Shown here one piece after another: positions 16,190-23,649 of a DNA stretch of 32,865 nucleotides. The position numbers and the translations under genes are program-made. The notes beneath the pieces are model-generated. The model saw only the letters and a list, made by a program, of their open reading frames with translations. It did not search any database and was not told the origin of the DNA. This stretch comes from a virus, in IMG/VR virus record IMGVR_UViG_3300047388_000010, positions 1-32,865 of that record, one strand, 5' to 3'. Position 1 is the stretch's first letter. Each line of letters starts with the position of its first letter.

Positions 16190-19100
16190 ATGAAGTACCA
16201 CGAGTTACACTTGCACGACCATTACTCAGTTCTGGACGGTGTTAACACCCCGACCGAGTACATGAAGAGGGCTAACGAGTTGGGCATGACCCACTTGGCC
16301 CAGACCAACCACGGAACGCTTTCCGGTTGGCGCGACTTTCAGAAGTCTGCTGCAACAGCCGGTATTATCCCAATTCTAGGTGTCGAGGCATACATCTCAG
16401 ACACAGACCGTTTTGACCGACGCTCAACAAATAAGCGTGCGGACGGTACCAAGGCATTCAACCACATAGGCATCCTTGCCATGAATGAAAATGGCATGCG
16501 CAATGTCAATGCCATGATGCAGGAAGCATGGACAGGCGGGTTCTACTCTAAGCCACGTATCGACATGGACCTGTTAGAACAGCACAATGAGGATATCGTC
16601 GTGCTCTCAGGCTGCCTAGGTGGTTTGTTGGCATCTGCCTTGACCACAGAGAACGGTCACGTCCCGGATTACCAGCGTGCGCTACAGTTGGCTACTCGTC
16701 TTAAGTTTATTCTAGGTGAGCGTTTCTTCATCGAGATTCAGGGCCACAACCCAGCCTACATCAACGCAGGTCTTTTGAAGATTGCCGAAGACTTAAAAAT
16801 CAAGCCGGTAGTCACATCAGACTGCCACCACGCTCGCAAGGAAGATTTGTGGATTCAAGAGGCCATGCTCATCCTGAGCACCAAGCCTGACATCAACAAG
16901 AGATTTGACTTTACCAAGTCTCAGCAGATGGAGCATCTAGAAAGGTACAACTACCTTTACCCAGACCGCTCACTCACCTTTGAGAAGTTTGGTCTGTATC
17001 TACATGCTGCACAAGACCATGTTGAGGCTCTAGCAAAACAGGGTATCGGTACCGAGCCCATTACGAATACCGACATCATCGCACAGATGGTTGGAGAGTA
17101 TCCACTATACAAGAACCTTGACCTTCTACCGACTCCCGATGCAACCATTGAGGATTTGGATGAGGAACTACGCCGTCAGGCGTTTGAGGGTTTGAAGGAG
17201 CGCGGTAAGGCTGACGACCCAGAGTATGTTGCTCGTGTAGAGGAAGAACTGGCTATCATCAAGCAGATGGGTTTTGCAGTATACTTTCTTATCCTATCTG
17301 ATATCGTTAGATGGGCCAGAGCGCAGGGCATCTTCATGGGTCCGGGTAGAGGTTCTGGTGTTGCATCTTTGGTCAACTATTCTCTATTCATTACCAATAT
17401 TGACCCGATACCCTACAAGTTGCTGTTCTTCCGATTCCTAGACCCAGACCGCCCAGACTGGCCCGACATCGACGTTGACTTTGAGGTCAAGCGTAGATAT
17501 GAGGTTAAGGAATACGTCAACCGTAAGTATGGTTATACCGCTAACATCATGACGTTCACGCTGTTCCGTGGAAAGTCTGCTATCAAGTCTGCCGCATCTG
17601 TTTTCCTTATCCCACAGGGTGAGGTAAACAAGGTTACCAAGATGCTCACTGACGACCCGGACTTCCCGGCTCTAGAGGTTTTCGCAACAAGTGAATCAAC
17701 AGCCGAATTCAGGAGAAAGTATCCTGAGGTTGAGCCGCTGGCACGCGCTCTAGAGGGTCGTATCAAGAGCACGGGAATGCACGCTGGCGGCACCGTTATT
17801 TCCAAGGTACCGATTGACCAGTACGTACCAATGCAAACCGCTACGGACCCACAGGATGAGGCTAAGGGACGTGTGCCGCTCATCGCGGTAGACATGACGG
17901 AGGCTGCCGAGATTGGCCTTATCAAGTACGACTTCCTTGGCTTGAATAACCTTACAGTTATTCTAGAGACAATCGCTGATATCAAAAAGAGGCACGGGGT
18001 AGAGATTGACCCGTACGAACTCATTGACCCAAACGATTTGTTGAAGGAAGACCCAGAGGTTTTGTCCATGCTTTCACAGGGACACACAAAGGCTGTGTTC
18101 CAGTGTGAAGGTGGCCCTTATACTAACCTACTATTGGACATGGGTGGCGTTCAGACGTTCAACGACCTCGTTGCATCCAACGCTCTCGTACGACCGGGCG
18201 CATCTAACTCTAGCATTGGTGCAAACTACATCAAGGGTAAGTTGACTGGTGACTACGAATTCATTCACGCTAGCACAGAGCCGTTCACCAGAGACACCTA
18301 CGGTCAGATTCTATTTCAGGAACAGCAGATGCAACTGTGTACGACGGTCGCCGGTATGTCGATGAGAGACGCTAATCAGGTCCGTCAGGCTATTAGCAAG
18401 AAGGTCAAAGAGAAGTTGGCCGTCTGGGAGCCTGCATTTATTGAGGGTGCAACCAAGACGCTTGGAGAAAAGAAGGCTCAGTTCCTTTGGACCGACTTGG
18501 AGAAGTCTGCTCAGTATGCCTTTAACAAGGCTCACTCAGTAGGTTACTCCTATATCTCATACTGGACTGCGTGGTTCAAGTATCATTACCCGGTCGAGTA
18601 TATGAACGCGGTACTGAACAACGTCGGAGGTACAGACAAAAAGGTTAAGTCCATGTTCTATCTCATGGAGACCAAGCGTCTAGGCGTAAAGGTTATGTTG
18701 CCTCACGTCAACGCTAGTGATGTCAACAACAAGGTTGAGGATGACGGTATCAGAATGGGTCTGTCTTCCATCAAGGGTATTGCGTCTAAGTCTGCTACCA
18801 AGGTAGTAGACGCTGCACCGTTCAGCAGTTATGAGAACTTGAAGGAAGTCAGCGCAACCAAGGGCTCCGGTATAAGTATCGGATTGTTGGCTGCGCTCAA
18901 CAAGATTGGTGGAGCAGCATTTCCAGACAACCCGCGCACCGGTAATGAAAGAGAAAACTTCTACGAGTATCTCAATATTCCAGCATTCACGGTAGACCTA
19001 GACCCGCACATCAAGACGCAGTTCAGGCTTTGCGAAGAATACACACAAGACGGTGCCTTCGTGGTTTGTGGCATGGTTTACAATATCAAGAACGGTCATG

Positions 19101-19528
19101 GCTGGACTCTGATAGAATACGTAGATGAGTCCGGTACCGCTGGAACGTTTACCAACACGTCCACCAAGATTGAAAAGGCCAACATGTATGTCATGTTGGT
19201 ATCAAACAACAGTATCGTCCAGTACGTCACCGTAGATGACCTTGTTAATGGCAAGGCCGGTGCTTTTGGCAAGTATTTGGAGAAGGAAAAACTGGAACTG
19301 AAAGATGGAGAATACCGTTGTATCTCCTATAAGGAACGCAGAAGCAAGGCCGGTAATGAAATGGCAGACGCCGTTTTCACTGACGGCGACAAGAACCTGT
19401 ACCCGACAATAATATTCAGTAAGTTGTTGGGCAAGGCAAAGATTCCATGCCTAACGTCAGCAAAGGTCAGGGCTTTCCTGAATGAGACTGACGATGGGTC
19501 ATACATATTAAAGGAGATTAACCAGTGA
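16190..19528 (+). CDS. dnaE: DNA polymerase III alpha subunit (DnaE type)
   Basis: 1112 residues, with AAAGGA seven bases upstream of ATG. A PHP domain opens the protein (HLHDHYSVLDG from residue 7; TNHG 39-42; GVEAY; SDCHH near 209). The C-family polymerase core carries the catalytic aspartates in PDIDVDF (425-431) and typical DnaE stretches (GPGRGSGVASLVNY; GMHAGGTVI near 530; ALVRPGA; FNKAHSVGYSYISYWTAWFK). The last 180 residues resemble an OB-like domain. It replicates the phage genome in place of the host polymerase. Slightly shorter than bacterial DnaE (about 1160-1180). The PHP TDHG motif reads TNHG. Confidence 0.95.
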   Translation: MKYHELHLHDHYSVLDGVNTPTEYMKRANELGMTHLAQTNHGTLSGWRDFQKSAATAGIIPILGVEAYISDTDRFDRRSTNKRADGTKAFNHIGILAMNENGMRNVNAMMQEAWTGGFYSKPRIDMDLLEQHNEDIVVLSGCLGGLLASALTTENGHVPDYQRALQLATRLKFILGERFFIEIQGHNPAYINAGLLKIAEDLKIKPVVTSDCHHARKEDLWIQEAMLILSTKPDINKRFDFTKSQQMEHLERYNYLYPDRSLTFEKFGLYLHAAQDHVEALAKQGIGTEPITNTDIIAQMVGEYPLYKNLDLLPTPDATIEDLDEELRRQAFEGLKERGKADDPEYVARVEEELAIIKQMGFAVYFLILSDIVRWARAQGIFMGPGRGSGVASLVNYSLFITNIDPIPYKLLFFRFLDPDRPDWPDIDVDFEVKRRYEVKEYVNRKYGYTANIMTFTLFRGKSAIKSAASVFLIPQGEVNKVTKMLTDDPDFPALEVFATSESTAEFRRKYPEVEPLARALEGRIKSTGMHAGGTVISKVPIDQYVPMQTATDPQDEAKGRVPLIAVDMTEAAEIGLIKYDFLGLNNLTVILETIADIKKRHGVEIDPYELIDPNDLLKEDPEVLSMLSQGHTKAVFQCEGGPYTNLLLDMGGVQTFNDLVASNALVRPGASNSSIGANYIKGKLTGDYEFIHASTEPFTRDTYGQILFQEQQMQLCTTVAGMSMRDANQVRQAISKKVKEKLAVWEPAFIEGATKTLGEKKAQFLWTDLEKSAQYAFNKAHSVGYSYISYWTAWFKYHYPVEYMNAVLNNVGGTDKKVKSMFYLMETKRLGVKVMLPHVNASDVNNKVEDDGIRMGLSSIKGIASKSATKVVDAAPFSSYENLKEVSATKGSGISIGLLAALNKIGGAAFPDNPRTGNERENFYEYLNIPAFTVDLDPHIKTQFRLCEEYTQDGAFVVCGMVYNIKNGHGWTLIEYVDESGTAGTFTNTSTKIEKANMYVMLVSNNSIVQYVTVDDLVNGKAGAFGKYLEKEKLELKDGEYRCISYKERRSKAGNEMADAVFTDGDKNLYPTIIFSKLLGKAKIPCLTSAKVRAFLNETDDGSYILKEINQ

Positions 19529-19758
19529 GTGAATCACTACAACAGGTAGAACAGATTGCAGCGTTTACGGCGTTGCTAGTAATCCACGCGGGTGGACACG
19601 TAAAGATTCCATTTGAGACTGTAGAGAATGGCCTACCGGCTGGACACGCGGTACACATGGAATGGGACGATGACAACAACCTTAACTTCTCAATCAAGTC
19701 GATTGAAGAAATTAAGGAGCAGCAGGAGGCAGATAGGATTGCCAATGCCCAGCAGTGA
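19525..19758 (+). CDS. Hypothetical small protein
   Basis: 77 residues from a GTG overlapping the polymerase stop by four bases. It starts with a helix (SLQQVEQIAAFTALLVIHAG), has a short beta section (HVKIPFETVENGLP, then MEWDDDNNLNFSI) and ends in a charged helix (EEIKEQQEADRI). The alanine/valine-rich helix is not long enough to be a membrane anchor. Cotranslated with the polymerase; no family recognised. Confidence 0.55.
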   Translation: MSESLQQVEQIAAFTALLVIHAGGHVKIPFETVENGLPAGHAVHMEWDDDNNLNFSIKSIEEIKEQQEADRIANAQQ

Positions 19759-20197
19759 AGAATTACAGTTTGCATTTGCTCCCGGAGAACTAGAACGAGA
19801 AGACTCAGAATACCATGCCAAAAAGGACGCATTGTCTAGGGAACTAGACAAAATAACTGAAAAGGTTAAGAGTCGTGAAATGGATATGCTTGCCAGCCAG
19901 ATTCACGTCGTCAACGACGACAAGGGATTCTGGATTGACCCGGTAGAGATGGATAAGTGGCAGGCTAAGTTAATGCTTGTTGTTACTGAGGTAGCAGAGG
20001 TAACCGAAGCGCTCAGGAAGTCTCAGGGACCATCAGCAGTAACAGAAGAGTTTGCTGATATCTTTATCAGGTGCCTAGATATCTACCACGTTTTGGTTGA
20101 GGCTGGCGAAGCAGAACCTAATCTTTATCAGGTCATTATTGATAAGGTTGAAAAGAACAAGACAAGACCACCCAAGCACGGTAATCGTTGGGGTTAG
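19745..20197 (+). CDS. MazG-like nucleotide pyrophosphohydrolase
   Basis: 150 residues from the ATG at 19745, which overlaps the previous gene by 14 bases; a longer frame upstream lies wholly in that gene and is ignored. The all-alpha NTP pyrophosphatase pattern is visible: KWQAKLMLVVTEVAEVTEAL with the EVxEV metal ligands, and TEEFADIFIRCLDI with the second ExxD pair. The first 60 residues are an extra helical arm. MazG-type enzymes hydrolyse NTPs or dNTPs, and phages use them to adjust nucleotide or alarmone pools. The ligand pattern EVAEV...EEFAD fits the family well. Confidence 0.75.
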   Translation: MPSSEELQFAFAPGELEREDSEYHAKKDALSRELDKITEKVKSREMDMLASQIHVVNDDKGFWIDPVEMDKWQAKLMLVVTEVAEVTEALRKSQGPSAVTEEFADIFIRCLDIYHVLVEAGEAEPNLYQVIIDKVEKNKTRPPKHGNRWG

Positions 20198-20203
20198 GTC
20201 GCT

Positions 20204-20249
20204 ATTCCCTACTTTCTATGCTATAATGGAACTATAGAAAGTAGGGAAT
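20204..20249. promoter_or_regulatory. Promoter inside a 16-bp perfect inverted repeat ahead of recA
   Basis: Left arm ATTCCCTACTTTCTAT (20204-20219) and right arm ATAGAAAGTAGGGAAT (20234-20249) are exact reverse complements around a 14-base loop. The loop holds TGC-TATAAT (-10 at 20222-20227), so transcription would start near 20234, at the beginning of the right arm. The right arm contains the GTAGGGA ribosome site of the recA gene (TTG start at 20250). Confidence 0.75.
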
Positions 20250-21260
20250 TTGTCAACTATTGAAGAAGTGCTAGCGAACCTAAACCCCAAGACGGCAGAG
20301 GCATTCCGCGTAGCATCAGAAGTAGAAAACGAAATCCTACCAACACCATCGCTCGGCCTGAATATGGCTATGGGCGGCATTGGGTATGGTAGGTTCACAA
20401 CCTTGTACGGTAACAAGGGCGGCGGTAAGACTACGTTCGCGCTACAGCAGGTAGCACAAGCACAAAAAGAAGGTAAGTCCACAGCGTGGATTGACGTAGA
20501 AAAGAATTTCAGTGCGGAGTGGGCTCAGCGCTTAGGCGTTAATACAGACCAAGTTCTACATACGCGCAAGGTCATGTCTATCGCAGACATGACAAACAAG
20601 GGTAGGGAATTAATCACAGCCGGTATTGATGTATTGGTTATTGATTCCATTTCCCAGTTGCTTCCGGCATCATTCTTTGAGGATGCCAAGGGCGACTCCA
20701 AGGAGTTTTCTGAGTTTGGTAAGACAGGCCAGATTGGTACCTTCTCAAAGAACATAGGTACCATGCTTAATACTCTCAACGGAGTAAATGAGAAAACAGC
20801 AATCATCATCATTTCTCAGATTAGAAACAAGATTGGCTCCTATGGAGCCTCTATCTCTTTAATGGGAGGCAATGCGCTAGAGCACGTTCATTCAACGTGT
20901 ATCAAGTTTTGGCGTACGCCGTCAGACATCATTGAGGCAGAGTTCCACGTGGGAGATGGATTGCTGTTGAAAAAGCCGGTAGGTGCTCCGATTACTTGGA
21001 CCATCGAAAAGAATCGCGGTGAAGGCGGTCAGATGTCAAATACCTACGACCTGTATCACACAGGAGACTTTGTAGGAATAGACCTGACTGGCGAAGTCGT
21101 CACTTTTGGTGTAGAATATGGAGTAATAAAGAAGAAGGGTAATTGGCTCACCATCAACGATGAACAGTTCAATGGTCGCAAAGCGGCCATTACCTACCTT
21201 CGTGATAACCCAGTTATCCAAGAGAAGATTTACGGAGAGATTCTTGCCAAATCCATTTAG
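20250..21260 (+). CDS. recA: RecA-type recombinase
   Basis: 336 residues from a TTG directly after an inverted repeat that holds the promoter and ribosome site. Walker A is GNKGGGKTT (54-62), the catalytic Glu is in WIDVEKN (Glu84), and Walker B is LVIDS (129-133). The IIIISQIRNKIGSYG stretch is the L1 region, followed by an ALEHVHST segment of loop L2. It would pair single strands coated by the phage ssDNA-binding protein, for recombination-dependent replication and repair. The short N-terminus and lack of the bacterial C-terminal domain match phage RecA/UvsX forms. The next gene starts 17 bases inside its end. Confidence 0.9.
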   Translation: MSTIEEVLANLNPKTAEAFRVASEVENEILPTPSLGLNMAMGGIGYGRFTTLYGNKGGGKTTFALQQVAQAQKEGKSTAWIDVEKNFSAEWAQRLGVNTDQVLHTRKVMSIADMTNKGRELITAGIDVLVIDSISQLLPASFFEDAKGDSKEFSEFGKTGQIGTFSKNIGTMLNTLNGVNEKTAIIIISQIRNKIGSYGASISLMGGNALEHVHSTCIKFWRTPSDIIEAEFHVGDGLLLKKPVGAPITWTIEKNRGEGGQMSNTYDLYHTGDFVGIDLTGEVVTFGVEYGVIKKKGNWLTINDEQFNGRKAAITYLRDNPVIQEKIYGEILAKSI

Positions 21261-21441
21261 CGACAAAGGTGCGGAAGCACAGCATGTTCAAACGTCTGGC
21301 GTGACTAAGGTTGTTAACTCAACGCTAGTGTGCGACCAGTGCTTTGAGGAAACCTCAGAGGGCGACTACTACGAGTCAAAGTCACTTCTAGTATTCACAT
21401 GCCCCAATGGTCACCAAAATGAAGTAAAGATTGAACTGTGA
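21244..21441 (+). CDS. Zinc-ribbon protein
   Basis: 65 residues from a TTG inside the recA end, with GGAGAG at suitable spacing; longer frames upstream run through recA and lack a ribosome site. Metal ligands are CDQC near residues 30-33 and C-PNGH near 51-55, with acidic ETSEGDYYES between. The stop overlaps the next gene's GTG (GTGA). It may be a nucleic-acid or RecA-partner ribbon, but the family is not recognised. Confidence 0.6.
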   Translation: MPNPFSDKGAEAQHVQTSGVTKVVNSTLVCDQCFEETSEGDYYESKSLLVFTCPNGHQNEVKIEL

Positions 21442-21752
21442 GCGAAGCATCAGAAGTAAAGCGAGATGGAGCCAAGGCTACCAAGAATTCCGGTAGAGGT
21501 CAGTATCAGAAGGGCGATGCCTTTCTTGATATATTCACCGTAGACTACAAGGAGTTCAGCAAGTCTTTCAGCCTTAGCCGCGATGTTTGGGCAAAGATTT
21601 GTGGTGATGCACTTCGCAACTCCCATAGCGAACCAGCACTTAAGATTATTCTTGGGTCTGGTAACACTAAGATTCGTCTGTGGGTAGTTGCGGAGCACAT
21701 CATCGAAGACTACATTAGACTTAGGAAGTTAGAAGAAGATGGACTCATTTGA
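21438..21752 (+). CDS. Possible Holliday-junction resolvase / PD-(D/E)XK-like nuclease
   Basis: 104 residues from a GTG in a GTGA overlap. The segment GRGQYQKGDAFLDIFTVDYK, then FSKSFSLSRDVWAKI, followed by ALKIILG and IRLWVVAE resembles small phage resolvase-like nucleases, in which a GD...D...E/DxK arrangement binds metal. Here the candidate residues are Asp27, Asp31, Asp36 and Lys38. The first 20 residues are basic and disordered. Its place next to recA, the zinc ribbon and later a RuvC-like gene fits recombination, but the fold is inferred from pattern only. Confidence 0.45.
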   Translation: MSEASEVKRDGAKATKNSGRGQYQKGDAFLDIFTVDYKEFSKSFSLSRDVWAKICGDALRNSHSEPALKIILGSGNTKIRLWVVAEHIIEDYIRLRKLEEDGLI

Positions 21753-22065
21753 GCAATATGGCATCAAGCCGTGGAGATTCGGTATGGATAACATAGAAGA
21801 TAGAAACACATTCGCCAGAGAGTGGCGCAAGCACATTCCGGCAGAGTTGAGAGCAATCACGTTCTTTCAATTCAAAGACCGTAAAGACTCAGTAGAGTTT
21901 CAAACGTATCTAATTTTTGAAGGTTTAGAATTGAGATGCGACCACGAGTTTGCATCCTCATTCATTGATGAACTAGGTGGACACCTTTGGGATTGTATAC
22001 CAGTTATTAGCGCTCAAATTGCTCATGACCTAGAGAACAGGACGTGGCAACATGCGAGTAATTAA
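21739..22065 (+). CDS. Hypothetical protein
   Basis: 108 residues from an ATG overlapping the previous gene by 14 bases, with AAGAAGATG providing a weak ribosome site. It is alpha/beta: WRFGMDNIEDRNTFAREWRK, a strand LRAITFFQFKDRKDSVEFQT, then YLIFEGLELRCDHEFASSFI. No catalytic motif or family is recognised. Expression is coupled both ways, because the next mini-gene starts 14 bases inside its end. Confidence 0.55.
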   Translation: MDSFEQYGIKPWRFGMDNIEDRNTFAREWRKHIPAELRAITFFQFKDRKDSVEFQTYLIFEGLELRCDHEFASSFIDELGGHLWDCIPVISAQIAHDLENRTWQHASN

Positions 22066-22156
22066 GGAACTAGAGATTTATGAAGTTAGTCTCGTCATGT
22101 ACCCGGCCAATCCTCACTGTGTCGTATTTGAGGTAGGTTACAAAGACAATGACTGA
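22052..22156 (+). CDS. 34-residue mini-gene resembling a prohead-protease motif
   Basis: ATG at 22052 overlaps the upstream gene by 14 bases, and the TGA overlaps the next ATG by 8 bases, so both ends are stitched into the operon. The peptide contains KELEIYEVSLVMYPANPHCV (residues 5-24). EVSLV-x-x-PANP is the hallmark of HK97-type prohead proteases, where it lies after the catalytic core. Here nothing of the core is present, so this is either a micro-protein built from the motif or a relic. No catalytic His or Ser context is visible. Confidence 0.45.
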   Translation: MRVIKELEIYEVSLVMYPANPHCVVFEVGYKDND

Positions 22157-22496
22157 TGAAAAGTTGGTAGAAGGTCTAGAGTATGTCTCTGGGATACAGG
22201 ATTTCATAGACCTTCACGCGGCGGTAGGAGACGAAGACCTACAAACCGCACTAGACCTAGCCTTGAAGTGTATCGCTAGACCAGATATCAAGATAGCAAC
22301 CGCTCGTAAGGCAATGGTGCAGATGCAGGGCTATGCGTTTAAGTTTAAGATGCAGGCTTTAGTCTACATGCAGATTCACATTGGAAAGACCGGCTCGGAC
22401 CAAAACATTAAGAAGAACGCATACATGTATGCTTCGGAACAATGTGATAAAATGGCACAAACACTAAAATACCTAGCAAGAGAGAATAGTTACTAA
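22149..22496 (+). CDS. Hypothetical helical protein
   Basis: 115 residues, ATG overlapping the mini-gene stop region. It is helical throughout: IQDFIDLHAAVGDEDLQTAL, then LALKCIARPDIKIATARKA and MQGYAFKFKMQALVYMQIHI. The C-terminal third is basic and polar (KKNAYMYASEQCDKM). It directly abuts the Cas4-like nuclease gene (TAA-ATG), so it could be a partner of that enzyme. Family not recognised. Confidence 0.6.
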   Translation: MTDEKLVEGLEYVSGIQDFIDLHAAVGDEDLQTALDLALKCIARPDIKIATARKAMVQMQGYAFKFKMQALVYMQIHIGKTGSDQNIKKNAYMYASEQCDKMAQTLKYLARENSY

Positions 22497-23288
22497 ATGA
22501 GAGAAATAGTAGAGACGAACCAGATGACTCTGGCCCAGAAGAAGTTTGACCTACCCAAATTGGCAGACCTGATTAACAAGGGTTACCTAGCCGATGGTAG
22601 AGAGCCTTCTGACCGTGCCAAGAAGTCATTTGCTCCGTCCGGTATCGGATATGGTTCAGGTACATGTGCTCGACAGTGGTTCTATGCTTTTACTGGTGGT
22701 GTTGTGCGCGAAGAGAGCGCAGATGCCACAGGTATAGCGAATATGGCATATGGTACAGATGCCCACACAAGGATTCAAAAAGTATTCAAGAACACAGGTA
22801 TTTTGGTAGAGGCAGAACGTAAGATTGATACGATTGGCTCGGACACCTTCCCGCCGATTCTAGGATTTGCAGACCTCGTAATCAAGTGGCAGGGCGAGGA
22901 AGCGGTAGGCGAGATTAAGACAACTACACAGGAGTCTTATGTCAGCAAGAAGGCTAAGAACCAGCCAGCGGGGTACCACTTGCTACAGGTTCTCATTTAC
23001 ATGAAGGTGATGGGTCTCAACAAGGGTTTTCTTATTTATGAGAACAAGAATCAGCAGAATCTATTAGTTTTACCAGTTACATGGAACCCGACCAATAAGA
23101 AGTTTATTGACGATGTGTTCGCATGGATGACAACTACATACAAGGCTTGGGAAGATGGGCAGAAGCCTATGCGACCATTCAAGTCAGATAAGTCACCAGC
23201 GTGCAAGTCTTGCGCATTCAAGACGCATTGCTGGACAGACAAGGAAGACGGCGTAGTAGATTTACCAGTATTGGACGTTCCAAAGTAA
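22497..23288 (+). CDS. Cas4/RecB-family PD-(D/E)XK exonuclease with four-cysteine cluster
   Basis: 263 residues, ATG immediately after the preceding stop. The nuclease residues are His90, Asp126 (GFADLVI), and Glu139-x-Lys141 (GEIKTT), with a Gln/Tyr motif near 160-164 (GYHLLQ). A single cysteine in the N-terminal part (GTCARQW, C57) and three at the end (C236-x2-C239, C245) give the Cas4/AddB-type iron-sulfur arrangement. The enzyme would degrade or resect DNA ends to make single strands for RecA. It is a free-standing phage Cas4; no CRISPR array or other cas gene is present in this window. Confidence 0.8.
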   Translation: MREIVETNQMTLAQKKFDLPKLADLINKGYLADGREPSDRAKKSFAPSGIGYGSGTCARQWFYAFTGGVVREESADATGIANMAYGTDAHTRIQKVFKNTGILVEAERKIDTIGSDTFPPILGFADLVIKWQGEEAVGEIKTTTQESYVSKKAKNQPAGYHLLQVLIYMKVMGLNKGFLIYENKNQQNLLVLPVTWNPTNKKFIDDVFAWMTTTYKAWEDGQKPMRPFKSDKSPACKSCAFKTHCWTDKEDGVVDLPVLDVPK

Positions 23289-23289
23289 T

Positions 23290-23331
23290 ATGCATCAATC
23301 AAATACCTTCGGTACGGGGGTGAGAAGGTAA
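23290..23331 (+). CDS. Possible 13-residue leader peptide
   Basis: ATG at 23290 lies one base after the nuclease stop, and the frame encodes MHQSNTFGTGVRR before a TAA at 23329-23331, directly followed by the ATG of the zinc-finger gene. Its codons pass through both arms of the hairpin at 23304-23330, so a ribosome translating it would open the structure. It is too short to prove; treat as a candidate. Confidence 0.3.
   Translation: MHQSNTFGTGVRR
23304..23330 (+). promoter_or_regulatory. Hairpin covering a ribosome-binding site
   Basis: TACCTTC (23304-23310) and GAAGGTA (23324-23330) are exact complements around a 13-base G-rich loop. The right arm is the AGAAGG ribosome site of the gene starting at 23332. 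Confidence 0.5.
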
Positions 23332-23631
23332 ATGATTGGTAATGAATTTACATGCGCCCGTCCCGGTTGTGGTAACAAGTCTTTCAAGACAACTCATAAT
23401 CAAAAATACTGCACGAATGAATGTTGCAGGATTGAGACAAATCGTAAGATTATGGAGAAATACCACGAACGAGTGGCAATTAAGCGCGGTAAGAAGCGAG
23501 AATGCAAGACATGTTCAACCCCTTTGTCCAGATATAATGAAAACGAAGACTGCGCACCATGCCAGACGCGGAAGCGCAAGGAGAATTTGGGAGAGGCAGC
23601 AGCCCTCGTCGGTTCGGTAAATTGGCTGTAA
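23332..23631 (+). CDS. Multi-cysteine zinc-finger protein
   Basis: 99 residues, ATG directly after a leader-peptide stop and with AGAAGG two to eight bases upstream. The N-terminal unit is C8-x4-C13 ... C27-x3-C31 (FTCARPGCGNKSF then YCTNECCR), and a second ribbon is C59-x2-C62 ... C73-x2-C76 (ECKTCST, DCAPCQTRKR). A basic helix joins them (KYHERVAIKRGKKR), so nucleic-acid binding is likely. It ends shortly before the promoter of the RuvC-like gene. I cannot name the family. Confidence 0.65.
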   Translation: MIGNEFTCARPGCGNKSFKTTHNQKYCTNECCRIETNRKIMEKYHERVAIKRGKKRECKTCSTPLSRYNENEDCAPCQTRKRKENLGEAAALVGSVNWL

Positions 23632-23637
23632 TCGTGA

Positions 23638-23643
23638 TATAAT
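23638..23643 (+). promoter_or_regulatory. Extended -10 promoter for a leaderless gene
   Basis: CGTGA-TATAAT; the ATG of the RuvC-like gene begins at 23650, exactly seven bases after the -10. No -35 is evident. No ribosome site could be present in that transcript. Confidence 0.65.
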
Positions 23644-23649
23644 GGTTAC

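Noticed and set aside
17533-18087. 184-codon open frame on the - strand
   Set aside because: It is antisense to the polymerase core; the serine-rich product is a codon-bias shadow.
23336-23620. Second + frame of 94 codons inside the zinc-finger gene
   Set aside because: The frame at 23332 has the zinc ligands and the ribosome site; the alternative has neither.
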